The notes beneath the pieces are model-generated. The model saw only the letters and a program-made list of their open reading frames with translations, was not told the origin of the DNA and searched no databases. From the NCBI GenBank assembly GCA_036365145.1, contig JAEOAD010000040.1, positions 14,480,001 through 14,544,000 on the forward strand: a DNA stretch of 64,000 nt. The letters run 5' to 3'. Shown here piece by piece: positions 21,257-31,619 of this stretch. The position numbers and the translations under genes were made by a program. This stretch comes from Orientallactaga sibirica (Eukaryota > Chordata > Mammalia > Rodentia > Dipodidae). Position 1 is the stretch's first letter. Each line of letters opens with the position of its first letter.

Positions 21257-21437
21257 AGAGAGAAAGAGAGAGAGAGAGAAATGGGTGTGCCAGGGCCAGT
21301 AACCACTGCAAATGAACCCCAGACACATGCACTACTTTGTACATCTGGCTTTACGTGGGTGTTGGGGAACCAAACTCAGGGTTGTTAGGCTTTGCAGGCA
21401 AATGCCTTAACCACAGAGTCATCCTTCCAGCCCCAGA
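21257..21437 (-). mobile_element. Type A SINE body and head
   Basis: gagagagagagaaatgggtgtgcc, inverted B box ggggaaccaaactcagg, head gtcatccttccagcccc. Confidence 0.88.
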
Positions 21438-21440
<3 letters not shown>

Positions 21441-21489
<49 letters not shown>

Positions 21490-21625
21490 AGGTAGGGTCT
21501 CACTCTAGCTCAAGCTGACCTGGAATTCATTATGTAGTCTCAGGGTGGCCTCGAACTCACAGCAATCCTCCTACCTCTGCCTCCCAAGTGCTGGGATTAA
21601 AGGCATGCGCCACCATGCCCAGCCA
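21441..21625 (-). mobile_element. B1 with a (GT)n tail
   Basis: (gt)21 at 21441-21483, then tttcaaggtagggtctcac to caccatgcccagc. Flanks agccccagaatt on both sides, so the GT run arose in the B1 tail. Confidence 0.93.
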
Positions 21626-21904
21626 GCCCCAGAATTTTTTAAAGTAATAAAATTTCTTCTAAAATATACCCAAGGGGGCGGTCATAGCTAGAAGGAGAAC
21701 TAGCTTAAGCGTATAGGTTTTTTTTAGAGGAATTGGAGGAGAAAAAAAAAAAAAAGATAAGAAAAAATTTTTTTCATACGCTTCATTCAAAGAACTCAAG
21801 CAGCATTCATGACCATTCATTCCCTCATTAAAGCCATGTGGATTTATTATAGCTATATACGCATATGTGTGTCTATAGACATAAGTCTGTATACACACAC
21901 AGAT
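21626..21904. other. Single-copy stretch
   Basis: No repeat or gene recognised. Confidence 0.4.
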
Positions 21905-22058
21905 GATTTTACTGAACATCTACTACATGTTGTGTACCTTATTAAGCATCTTAAATATCTGATCGCATTTTAATATAGAAAACAACCCAAGGAAAGACTG
22001 GAATCTCTCTGTTTCATTAAGCAGGGTAGTGAGGGTTGTAGAGATGATCTAATTTCCA
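21905..22058 (+). mobile_element. MIR-like fragment
   Basis: actgaacatctactacatgttgtgtacc ... aagcatcttaaatatctgatcgc ... ttcattaagcagggtagtg follows the MIR 5' pattern loosely. Confidence 0.4.
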
Positions 22059-22059
22059 G

Positions 22060-22530
22060 TATGTGTGTGCGTGCGTGCAATCTGTGCGCATCCCATGCAC
22101 AAAAGGCTTGCGGAGAACATTTGGGGGGGGGTGGTCCTCCTCTGTTGCTCCTCTGGTTTATTTTCTAGAAACAGTCTCTCACTGAACCTGGAGCTGCACC
22201 CCCCCTTTTTTTAACAGTCAGACTTGCTGACCAGAGAGCCCAGCCATTCTGCCGTTCCCCTTCGCCCTCAGGACTAGGGCTACAGGCATGCGTGGCCAGA
22301 TGTACAAAATAGCACATGGGTCTGGGGTTAGTTTGCAGTGGCTACTGGCCCTGGCACACCCATTTCTCTCTCTCTCTACTAGGCATGGTGGCACACACCT
22401 TTAATCCCTCAGGATCAGGGTTACAGGCATGTGTGGCCATGCCTGGCTTTTTATGTGGGTGCTGGGAATCAAACTCAGGTCTTCCTGCTTGCATACTGTG
22501 TTCTTACACACGGAGTCATCTACCCAGCCC
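22060..22530 (-). mobile_element. Old composite SINE with an internal duplication
   Basis: Begins gtgtgtgcgtgcgtgc and ends tgggaatcaaactcagg ... gagtcatctacccagccc (tRNA-like head, minus). A 34-bp segment occurs twice (22265-22298, 22406-22439; four differences) around a SINE 3' scrap and a B1 head (22378-22405). Confidence 0.55.
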
Positions 22531-22541
22531 CCGAATTTTTA

Positions 22542-22703
22542 TTTTTATTTATTTATTTTTGGTTTTTCAAGGTAGGGTCACACTCTAGCTCAGGCTGACC
22601 TGTATTTCACTAGGTAGCCTCAGGATGGCCTCACACTCATGGTGATCCTCCTACTTCTGCCTCCTGAGTGTTGGGATTAAAGGCATATGCCACCATGCCT
22701 TGC
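22542..22703 (-). mobile_element. B1 SINE
   Basis: ttatttatttatttttggtttttcaaggtagggtcacac to caccatgccttgc. Confidence 0.92.
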
Positions 22704-22709
22704 TCCCCA

Positions 22710-22919
22710 AATCTTTTTTTTTAACTATTTTTAAAATTATTTATTTATTTGACAGAGAGAAAGGGGGAAGAGAGAGAATGGGCGCCTCCAGCCACTGCAA
22801 ACAAACTCCAGACGTGTGCATCCTGCTTGTGCAGCTGGCTAACATGGGTCCTGGGGAATCATACCTGGTTCCTTTGGCTTTGCAGGCAAATGCCTTAGCT
22901 ATTAAGCCATCCCTCCAGC
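22710..22919 (-). mobile_element. Type A SINE
   Basis: ttatttatttatttgacagag; short body without the usual ccagggc; inverted B box ggggaatcatacctgg; head gccatccctccagcccc. Flanks ctccccaaatctttt / ctccccacatctttt. Confidence 0.92.
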
Positions 22920-23004
22920 CCCTCCCCACATCTTTTGCTTCAATTATCCTATCACAGTCTTAACCAAATACCAAAAGTCTTTGATTAGACTCACTCTAAG
23001 TACT

Positions 23005-23089
23005 TGGCTGGAAGGCAGATTCATCACGCCATGTCTCCCCTCCCCTCTCCTTTCTCTCTGTATGGCTCTGTAGCTCTGTCTCTCTTCCC

Positions 23090-23162
<73 letters not shown>

Positions 23163-23235
23163 GCTGGGGAATTGAACCCAGGACCTTACACATGCTAGAC
23201 AATCGCTCTACCACTGCACTACACCTCCAGCCTTA
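23005..23235 (-). mobile_element. ID-type tRNA SINE with (CT)n(CA)n
   Basis: Head region 23161-23235: gggaattgaacccagg then gctagacaatcgctctaccactg, the reversed ID/BC1 A- and B-box region. Preceded by (ct)n and (ca)n at 23092-23160. Confidence 0.65.
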
Positions 23236-23675
23236 CGTGATCTCTGCACACCCTGGGTTTATGGTGGGCATGGTTCCATCCCCTCTGGTTGCTTTTCTGA
23301 ATTATCAAAGAACACCGAGCAAAACACTGAAAGACCAAGCCAACGTGCTGACACGGGGGGGAGGAGGTCTTCCAACACACTGGATACCTCCCTCAATGGC
23401 ACGCCAACAGTTTTCAAGTGCCCACGACCTTCTTTGTGTCATCTGTGCTCACGTTCACGATACCCATTATGTTCTGGGAGCTGATTCCTCCCGGGTCCCC
23501 TTAGCTCATTATTAGAGGCATATTGTGAGACTGGCGTTTCTGGAGCCCCTTTGCATTCTCCAGTTCTGACTCATAAAACACAAGGGGGAATTTACAACTT
23601 TGATTTCTGCCACAGGCATAAAATTAGCCACCTAATTCTATGTTGGTTTTCCCCACCCGACCCCCACTCCAATTA
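23236..23675. other. Single-copy stretch
   Basis: About 440 bases; a 107-codon open frame at 23192-23515 starts in the SINE and has no recognisable domain. No gene called. Confidence 0.45.
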
Positions 23676-23839
23676 CTTCTTTTTCTTTTCTTTTCTTTTC
23701 TTTTCTTTTCTTTTCTTTTCTTTTCTTTTCTTTTCTTTTCTTTTCTTTCCTTTCCTTTCCTTTCCTTTCCTTTCCTTTCTCTCTTTCTCTCTTTCTCTCT
23801 TTCTCTCTTTCTCTCTTTCTTTCTTTCTTTCTTTCTTTT

Positions 23840-23891
<52 letters not shown>

Positions 23892-23893
23892 TT
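23676..23893. repeat. Polypyrimidine microsatellite
   Basis: (tttct)n, then (cctttc)n, (tctctttc)n and (ttct)n; about 215 bases almost purely pyrimidine on plus. Confidence 0.97.
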
Positions 23894-24040
23894 TGGTTTT
23901 TCAAGGTACAGTTTACTCTAGTCCAGGGAGACCTGGAATTCACTCTGTAGTAGTCTCAGGGTGGCCTTGAACTCAAGGTGATCCTCCTACCTCTGCCTCC
24001 TTAGTGCTGGGATTAAAGTCGTGCACCACCATGCCCAGCT
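23894..24040 (-). mobile_element. B1 SINE
   Basis: tttttcaaggtacagtttac to caccatgcccagc; flanks ctccaatt on both sides of B1 plus pyrimidine tract, so the tract grew in the B1 tail. Confidence 0.9.
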
Positions 24041-24048
24041 CCAATTCT

Positions 24049-24052
<4 letters not shown>

Positions 24053-24087
<35 letters not shown>

Positions 24088-24202
24088 TGTTTTGAGGTAG
24101 GGTCTCACTCTAGCCCAGGCTAACCTGGAATTAACTATGTAGTCTCAGGGTGGCCTCAAACTCACGGCGATCCTCCTACCTCTGCCTCCCGAGTGCTGGG
24201 TC
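24053..24202 (-). mobile_element. Truncated B1 with (TG)n tail
   Basis: (tg)n 24053-24086, then gaggtagggtctcac to cgagtgctgggt, missing the last 35 bases of the B1 head. Confidence 0.9.
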
Positions 24203-24442
24203 CAGTTCTTTATTAAACTAGTCATGTCACAGCAAGAGGGGATGTTGCTGCTATTGTACCTCAGAGGAGGGGAACTTAGAGAGACGGTGTGCTCAGTGAC
24301 ATCCTGCTGCCCCTGCTCTGTCCCCTGGACTCTGGGGGACAAGCCTGGTGGCTTGTGACCAGTAGCCTGCTTGCCTTGTCCTCTGGTTAGATATGATCCA
24401 CAAGCCGAGAGAGTGCAAGCCACAGAAATGAATAAGAGGCCA
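24203..24442. other. Single-copy stretch
   Basis: No repeat or gene recognised. Confidence 0.4.
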
Positions 24443-24735
24443 GGACTGGGGAGATGGCTCAGTGGATCAAGCCCTTGCTGTGCAAGTGTACGTTTGGATT
24501 CCAGAACCCACGTAAAACCTGGACACTGGTGGGCATCTGCAATCCTAGCACACCTCCAGTGAGAAGGGAGGCGGGGATCGGGAGAATCTCCTGGAATCAC
24601 ATGGGTGCTCAACATTGTCTTCTGACCTCCACAGTGCACACCGTGACATGCAGGTGCCCTCCCTCACATACATGAGCACACATACGTACATACATGCATA
24701 CGTGTTATATGCACGTACGCACACATAAGTAACTT
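24443..24735 (+). mobile_element. B4/ID_B1-type composite SINE
   Basis: ggactggggagatggctcagtggatcaagcccttgctgtgcaag; gggcatctgcaatcctagcac; ttgtcttctgacctccac; CA/CATA-rich end. Matches the rodent ID_B1 layout. Confidence 0.8.
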
Positions 24736-25060
24736 TGACCCTGGTCAGACAGATAGCATCCTCTGGGGTTTGGTGGAGGAAGCAAGAATATTCTCTTGAA
24801 GATCGTCCAGACTCTCTGGGGTGTCAAATAGTTTTCTTGGACCTTTATGTGCATTTACTCTACTGATGGGAGCACTTCCTGGCTGTCATCAACTGCCTGG
24901 GGAGAAGATTAAACCATTTCAAAACCACCCATTTGCCTTCAAGAAGCAAAGCCAGGCTGTTTCAGGTAGAGCCTTCCATGGTGGAATTGGGATGGCTCAG
25001 TGTCACAGAATAGCTAAGCCTGCATCTGTCCTTGTGACAAGACTTAGAAGTAGAGCAATA
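24736..25060. other. Single-copy stretch
   Basis: About 325 bases, no recognised feature. Confidence 0.45.
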
Positions 25061-25238
25061 GCAGGGTGCGGTGGCGCACGCCTTTAATCCCAGCAGCATG
25101 GAAGGCAGAGGTAGGAGGAAGATCACTGCAAGTTCGAGGACAGCCTGGAACTACATAGTGAATTCCAGGTTGATCTGAACTTGACAGAGACCCTACTTTG
25201 AAAAAGAAAAAAAAAAGAAGAAGAAGACAAAGGAAGAG

Positions 25239-25288
<50 letters not shown>

Positions 25289-25440
25289 GAAGGAAGGAAG
25301 GAAGGAAGGAAAAGGAGAGGAGAGGAGAGGAGAAGAGAGGAGAGGAGAGGAGAGAAGAGAAGAGAAGAGAAAAGAAAAGAAGAGAAGAGAAAAGAGAAAA
25401 GAAAAGAAAAAAGATAAAGAAAGAAAAAGAAATAGAACAA
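25061..25440 (+). mobile_element. B1 with a giant polypurine tail
   Basis: B1 25061-25200 (gcagggtgcggtggcgcacgcc to gagaccctactttg), then 240 bases of (gaaa)n, (gaag)n, (gagga)n and (aagag)n purines. Flanks agagcaatag / agaacaatag bracket the whole, so the tract is the expanded A tail. Confidence 0.93.
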
Positions 25441-26241
25441 TAGATACAATGTTCCAAAGGGGGAAAAGATGGCAGCCTTAGCATCTGGCACTGAACTCTT
25501 GATGAACATTTAGATCTGTACCTATTTTCTCTTCAGAAAAAGGGGCTGCCTAAAATACCTGACCACGTGCCAGTGCACATGAGAACTATAAGAACTGAAC
25601 GCAGAATTCCAGATGGGACGACAAGGCACAGCCCATGAGACGCTGTCCTGGGAAGCCTCACCCTCAGGAAGTGAGCCACCGGCAAGGCAAGTCTTCCAAT
25701 GACTTTCTGATCTGGAAAATACTAGCATGTTCCTCAGAGAGTCATGGTGATAAACCAAACAGTTGATAAGCGTGCAAATCTGTTAAAATGTAAAGGTGTA
25801 AAAAGTCCAAACCAAGAGCTTGTCACTGAAGTAGACCTAAAACGCACCCAACGTGGCTCAGGGAAATTCGTGGAAGAGGGGCGGAAGGATTGTTAGAGCC
25901 ACAAGCTGGGGCATTATGCACAGTGACATTGCCTCTTCTCCATAACTGATGGCTACCCCCATTTTACTAATGATGCACGACCCACATTCCCCAACGAGGA
26001 GAGCCCCTTCAGAGGGGGGAAGACAGGGCTATTGATGGCACCAACATGAATGTATTCACATTATGTGCATAACTAATAAAAAAAAGTAAACAGCCATAGC
26101 ATGTAAAATTAGGACATATGGTCACATGTTTAAGAAGAATGTCTGGGAATATTTAAACAATAATAAAAAGCCATTTTATAGTTTGGGGGAAAAAAGTCAA
26201 AACCTGATACATAGACAAGAGTGCGTAATAGAATTACCAGT
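25441..26241. other. Single-copy stretch
   Basis: About 800 bases without recognised repeats or genes. Confidence 0.45.
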
Positions 26242-26481
26242 GCAGCGTGGGGGAGACGGTTCATTCAGTAACGTGCCTGCTGTGCAATCGTGAGGACCTG
26301 AGTTTGATCCGTAGAACCTAGGTAAAAATTCTGGGTGTGGTGGCATGCTCCTGTAATGCCGGTGTTAGGGCAGAGGAGATCGGGAGATCCCTAGGGCTTG
26401 CTACCATCCATTCTAGCCTAATTGATGTGTTCCAGGCCCATGAGAGGCCCTGTCTTAAAAATAAATAAATAAATAAATGAA

Positions 26482-26516
<35 letters not shown>

Positions 26517-26518
26517 AT
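26242..26518 (+). mobile_element. B4/ID_B1-type composite SINE with (AAAT)n tail
   Basis: tgggggagacggttcattcagtaacgtgcctgctgtgcaatcg; ggtggcatgctcctgtaatgcc; gaggccctgtcttaaaaataaataaata. Confidence 0.78.
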
Positions 26519-26655
26519 GTGGCCTTTCATCCCAGCACTTGGGAGGCAGAGGTAGGAGGATTGCTGTGAATTCAAGGCCACCTGAGAATTCATAATTCTA
26601 GGTCAGCCTGGGCTAGAGCAAGACCCTATGTCGAAAAACAAACAAACAAACAAAA
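26519..26655 (+). mobile_element. 5'-truncated B1 joined to the composite SINE tail
   Basis: Starts at ggcctttcatcccagcac without the gccgggcgtggtggc head; ends gaccctatgtcgaaaaac with an (aaac)n tail. Confidence 0.88.
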
Positions 26656-26659
26656 AAGT

Positions 26660-27694
26660 GGACAGCATTCCTAAGGACGACCCCCACAGCTGTCCCTCGG
26701 GTTCCACATGTGCATGATCAAGCCTGCCCACAAGTATTTAGACACTCAGTGTGATTGGTGCCAGGGGCAGTGTCTGGGAATGGGGACCCTTCACACCTCT
26801 GGTAGGCATCCTTGTTTTTAGCCAGAGTATGAGAACTGTGGAAGCCCAGCTGCACACTGCAGAGTTCCTCTAATTACAGCGTGGCATGGAGCTGCCTGTG
26901 GCCCCATTTAACCACAGCTTTGGTACAGGACCGTTTTGCAAGGGCGAGACTACTCTCCATTGTTTTCCCCCTCGTTATGAGAAATGAACAGTCCACAATA
27001 TGTGATAACACCACCGGCATCTGTTTTGAACGTTTCCACTCACAAGAACCGCACCCCCCAATAAAAAACCTCTCATGAAGAAAAAGACTTCTCTTTTCAC
27101 TGCTCTGGAGTCGTCCTAAGCCAGCTTCCATGGAGAGATTAATTATAGAAGCCAGAGTGTTTCCTGAACACGGTAAAACATTTTAAAAGAATACGAAGAC
27201 ATTGCTTGATAAATGGCTCCACTCTTTATTGCCTAACAATCCAAAAAGAAAAATGCATGTTTGAAACAGAACAGGATGTAATAGAAATCTAAGTAGGTGG
27301 ACTATAAAATGGATTTTATTAACTATTTACAGCGGCTGTGTAAATTGTTTTCATCTATGCCTGAGAAAGCTCCCTGTTCGGATTTCTGGGCCTTTCCTGG
27401 TACTTATCTTTTTGATTTGCCATATAAAGGTGTCTTGTTATCAGTTAGCTCAACAGATAAGCCTCTCCAGGTACCGCCAGCCTGGCCTTAGAGCTCCTCT
27501 GTTTCCTTCCAATAGACTATCCTCCACTCAACAAATGGAAGGACCTAGAAAAGAAATGTGAGTTTGCATTCTGGGTAATGTCTCCCACCACCATTGTTCA
27601 CGGCCACATGTCTCTGTGACAAGGACAGACTTAGAATATGGGACTCAACATCTAGGGACACTTTAAGGACTGCTATGTACTGGGTTATAGGACT
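26660..27694. other. Repeat-free stretch, candidate conserved noncoding DNA
   Basis: About 1 kb without repeats. Notable words: gattaattatag (27137), cttatctttttg (27404) and acagataagcc (27450), i.e. GATA-like words in opposite orientation about 40 bp apart, and several TAAT/TTTATTG words. No gene signal. Confidence 0.35.
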
Positions 27695-27838
27695 TGTTTA
27701 TCTGCTACAGGGTCTCATTCTAGTCCAAGCTGACCTGGAACTTACTCTGTAGCCCCAGGCTGGCCTCGAACTCACAGTGATCCTCCTACCTCAGCCTCCC
27801 AAGCGCTAGGACTATAGGCGTGCACCAACATGCCTGGC
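27695..27838 (-). mobile_element. B1 SINE, older
   Basis: ctacagggtctcattctagtcc to caacatgcctggc, lacking the usual T-rich tail. Confidence 0.88.
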
Positions 27839-27849
27839 ATGAACTGTTT

Positions 27850-28116
27850 TTTTAAACTTTTCTTTTATTTATTTATTTATTTATTTATTTATTCATTCAT
27901 TCATTTATTTATTTGAGAGTAACAGACAGAGAAAGAGGCAGAGAGAGAGAGAGAGAGAATGGGTGTGCCAGAGCCTCCAGTCACTGCCAACGAACTCCAA
28001 AATGCATGCACCACTTTGTGCATCTGACTTACGTGGGTCCTGGGGAATCGAGCCTCGAACCAGGGTCCTTAGGCTTCACAGGCAAGCACTTAACCTCTAA
28101 GCCATCTCTCCAGCCC
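27850..28116 (-). mobile_element. Type A SINE with (ATTT)n tail
   Basis: ttatttattta ... (ga)n, tcgagcctcgaaccaggg, head gccatctctccagccc; flanks gaactgttttttta / gaacgttctttta. Confidence 0.92.
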
Positions 28117-28214
28117 TTGAACGTTCTTTTAAAGCTCTGGTGCATATACCTGTAGCACTAGCACTTGAACGTTCTTTTAAAGCTCTGGTGCACATATACC
28201 TGTAGCACTAGCCC
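28117..28214. repeat. 48-bp tandem duplication
   Basis: Unit 28117-28164 repeats at 28165-28214 with a 2-bp insertion and one change. The unit joins the SINE flank (ttgaacgttcttttaaagc) to an old B1 head (ctggtgca...cctgtagcactagc). Confidence 0.9.
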
Positions 28215-28290
28215 TTGCAAGGCTAAAGCAGGAGGACTGAGAGTTCAAGGCAAGCCTAGAATATATGGGAAACTGTCTCAAAAAAATAAA
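28186..28290 (+). mobile_element. Old B1-like SINE
   Basis: ctggtgcacatatacctgtagcac ... ggctaaagcaggaggactgagagttcaaggcaagcc ... aactgtctcaaaa. Confidence 0.6.
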
Positions 28291-28349
28291 GGCAGGACGG
28301 AAGGAAGAAAGGGAAGGAGGTAGGGAGCGAGGGAAGGAAAGCAGAAAAG

Positions 28350-29085
28350 AAAGTATTAAAGTCCATCCCTGAGAAAACAGACCACATGTTTAGAAAGAAT
28401 TCCATTTACTTTTTTCTTATGTCTCAAAACATGTAATGACCTTGCCATGCTTTGTGGGGCTTACCAAGTAGCTGGTAGATTATTAAGACCCCTGGCCTCC
28501 CCAGTCATGCCTACCTCCTGATCCATTTCCTGGGGCCCTGGGGCCACGGATAGACCACCTTGTAAGTAGACTGGCTGCCTGCAAAATGAGGACATCACTC
28601 TGAAAACTTCTTGGGGGGGGGGACCCAGAATTTGAAAATTGACATTTCAAAAGATGTACTGAGACTCATCACCGTGGGAACAGCATCCAAACGTTGCTCT
28701 GTTTCTTTGCATTTAATGACAGCTTAGGACCGGTTTTCTTTTTAATTATATGTAAGAATGATAATCTTCCTACTGCTGAGGTTGTCCAAAATCCTAATCC
28801 AACCCTGACAGGAGACTGGCCTTAGTTGTTCACATGCAACTGCTGCTGTGGCTTCTGAGTCCTGTGGCCATCAGGATTGCATGACCTTCTACCCTTTCAG
28901 TCTCTGGCACCAGCCTGGGCATGCAGTGGGTGAACCGCAGAGATCCTTGTAACTTTAGTCACTGTTTCTGCTTTGAACGGTACTGGTGAGTTGCTATTGG
29001 CTTGGCTCCGTTTAACCGATGGAGCCAACGGATGCCCAGCTCTTGCCCACTAGCCTGAGTGGAGGGAGATGAATGGGTTGAGATA
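28350..29085. other. Single-copy stretch
   Basis: About 740 bases, no recognised repeat or gene; a G-run at 28610-28622. Confidence 0.45.
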
Positions 29086-29087
29086 GT

Positions 29088-29510
29088 CACTGTATGCCAG
29101 ACCCTGTGCTGTGTGTGTCACTAATCTGTCAACTGTCCTTTTTAAAAAACATTTTTAATTAATTTATTTATTTGAAGAGAGAAAAAAGCAGAGAGAAAGA
29201 GAGAAAGAGAGAGAATGGGCGCACCAGGGCTTCCAGCCACTGCAAATGAAGTCCAGATGCATGTGCCACCTTGTGCATCTAGATGGCTTACATGGGACCT
29301 GGGGAGTTGAACCTAGGTCCTTTGGCTTTGCAGGCAAGTGCCTTAACCGCTAAGCCACTTCTCCAGCCTTCGACTGTCCTTTTAATCCTCTTACAAGCAC
29401 CTTTAAGTCCCTGGTAGCTCTACATCGTATAGAAAGAGCCCAAAGCTTAGAGGTTAGGCAACTTGACAAAAGTCATTCAGCCGTAAGTGAACTAGACCAA
29501 AGTCACCCTG
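29088..29510 (+). mobile_element. MIR split by a type A SINE
   Basis: tatgccagaccctgtgctgtgtgtg before, and ttttaatcctcttacaagc ... cttagaggttaggcaacttgac aaaagtcattcagccgtaagtg after the SINE, in MIR order. Confidence 0.7.
29145..29368 (-). mobile_element. Type A SINE in a MIR
   Basis: ttatttatttgaagag to taagccacttctccagcc; flanks actgtcctttt on both sides. Confidence 0.93.
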
Positions 29511-29664
29511 ACCCCGAACTCGTGCCCCATTCATTATACACAGTGCCAGTACACTTGACGTTCAATAGACTGACTGCTGGTATCAAAGCCCTATGCTGGA
29601 CATGCACAGGAAATAATTCAACAAGTCAGTACCCAGTCACACTCAGCATTAAAAAGTTTAAGGG

Positions 29665-29942
29665 GGCTGGAGAGATGGCTTAGCGGTTAAGGTGCCTGCC
29701 TGCTAAGCCTAAGAACGCTGGTTCCAATCTCCAGCAGTTCCAATCTCCAGGTCCCACATTTAGCCAGATGCAAAGTGATGCAAGGGTGCAATGCTGCACT
29801 TGCCCACAAGGGGGCACACACATCTGGATTTCATTCACAGCAGCTGAGAGTCTGCTGGCGTGCCCATCTCTGTCTGTCTTCCTCTCCCTCTCTATCTTTT
29901 TCTCTCTGTGTCTCTCTCCAAAAATAAATAAAATAATTTTTA
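29665..29942 (+). mobile_element. Type B SINE with CTCF-like block
   Basis: gggctggagagatggcttagcggttaaggtgcctgcc; ccacaagggggcac at 29804-29817; tail ccaaaaataaataaaataa. Target duplication aaaaagtttaaggg. Confidence 0.93.
29804..29817 (+). promoter_or_regulatory. CTCF-like motif in a type B SINE
   Basis: ccacaagggggcac; differs from the 8829 copy by one base (CpG lost). Confidence 0.4.
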
Positions 29943-30060
29943 AAAAAGTTTAAGGGCCTGTAGGTAAGATTACAGGTGGGAATGGGGGCAGGGGATTTCT
30001 TGCCTGTTTCAGGTCTCCAAGGAACAGACAGTCCCTGGGTCTGAAACAAACAAACAAAAC

Positions 30061-30061
<1 letters not shown>

Positions 30062-30095
<34 letters not shown>
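30062..30095. repeat. Orphan poly-A run
   Basis: About 33 A preceded by (aaac)n. No SINE or gene copy is visible just upstream. Confidence 0.9.
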
Positions 30096-30096
<1 letters not shown>

Positions 30097-30315
30097 AACT
30101 CCTGGCCCTGAGGACTCCAGCCTTTCCCTGGGGTTTTGAAAAGAGCTGGGTTTGGGACACAGCCCAGTAGGAGGCTAAAGGCAGTCTGATAAACCCCTCA
30201 TTTTGCCTCTTGTTTTCTGAGCTGTGACAGTGAGGGGTGGGGGTAAGGAAGTCATCAGAGAAAGGTTGCATTCATGCTGGCTTCAGAAAGAAGAAGGGGA
30301 GGGCTGGAAAGATGG

Positions 30316-30707
30316 TGTAGCAGACAGCTTCAGGTTCGCTGAAATGAACTTCCAGACCAGGCACAGTTATGGAGGAAGGGATATTATTTATTGAAGCTTA
30401 CAGATCCAGGGGAAGTTCCATAACAGCAGAAGAAGTGGCCTGCTCTCCACAGGGCCAAGCAGAGAGAGAGAGAAACCAACCAGCCACCACAGCACACAGA
30501 GCAAAACTACAGCCAAAAGGTCACACAGCACACTTCAGGAACTCCTGCTAGGCACATTTGCATATCTTTACAATGGAATCTCAAACCATCACCACACCTT
30601 AAGACCAGGGCCCCCAGTGACCTTGCCTCTAGCAAGGTGATTGCAGATGCAAACTATAACTAATGAAACACTGAATATATTGGGGGACATATATTCAAAC
30701 TACCACA
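30316..30707 (-). repeat. 3' LTR of the MaLR-type element
   Basis: Contains the polyadenylation word AATAAA (minus; plus 30387-30392) and the octamer ATGCAAAT (plus atttgcat 30556-30563). I see one base different from the other LTR (gctgaaatg here, gctgagatg at the 5' LTR). Confidence 0.9.
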
Positions 30708-31619
30708 TTCCGCCCCTGGCCCCCAATATATTTAGCTCCTGGCCCCCAATAGATTTATAACTATCACACATTGTAAATTGTACTCAGTCCAATTTCAAAG
30801 GTTCTCACAGTCTTGATCAACTTAAGATAGTGAGTCCTGTAAAATCAAACAAGTTAAATACTTTCAACATGTAAAGGCACAGAGTAAACATTTTAACTGT
30901 ATAAGGAATAGCAAGGAGAACCTAAAACAATGCAAACTCAACCACCATCAACAGTCATCAAACTTCTGCAGTTCAAGTTCAATATAACCAGAGACTAACA
31001 GTCTCCAGGTTTTACAATTCCGCCCCTCCAGCTGGGCAGAGTCGCCAGGGAAAACTTTCATCTCATGCCAACACTACACTCCATGGTAGCCCTTTTGCAC
31101 AGTCCTGGTATATCCAAAACATCTTCAGGTCTCCATGCAAACCACAGTCCACCTTCCAAAGGCTCTTCCAGCCTATTCCTCAGGGACTTCATGCCCTGCC
31201 TTCATGCTGCATCTCAGCAGCGGCTCCTGGAACTGTGTGCAACTCATGACCACTCCATGCATTTTTCATGCTTCCAAAACTAATACCAGGTATACCAGGA
31301 CACAGCCATATTCTTAATCCAGGGATGAAATAAACCACAGCCTTGAACAGTAGGTTCCTTCTCCAGTCAGCTCTTTCCAAGAATTTGCATTTTTAACAGT
31401 CTTTCCTCAGGCATCCTCTCCATTGTTTTAATGTAAATCAGTCGTCAGGCCACCTTCCTTCCACCTTCCTTAAGATTGCTAATGTGGTTGATAATAGCAG
31501 CTAAACCAGTCTCAGTGCCTCTGCTTTTAACTTGCTTGAGGTTTTCCAACTTAAAATCTTAAAATCTCAGTCCGATATCTTCAGCCAAGCACATCAGTCC
31601 ATTACAAATTTAAGTTTGA
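30708..31619 (-). other. Non-coding internal region of the MaLR-type element
   Basis: No open frame of note. A short near-repeat (tggcccccaatatattt / tggcccccaatagattt) lies at 30718-30765 next to the polypurine end, and a second cgcccctccagc block sits at 31021. Confidence 0.6.

Noticed and set aside
23551..23970. 139-codon frame rich in F, S and L
   Set aside because: It is the translation of a TTTC-type microsatellite and a B1.
25044..25509. Long minus-strand frames over a purine tract
   Set aside because: Low-complexity microsatellite translation.
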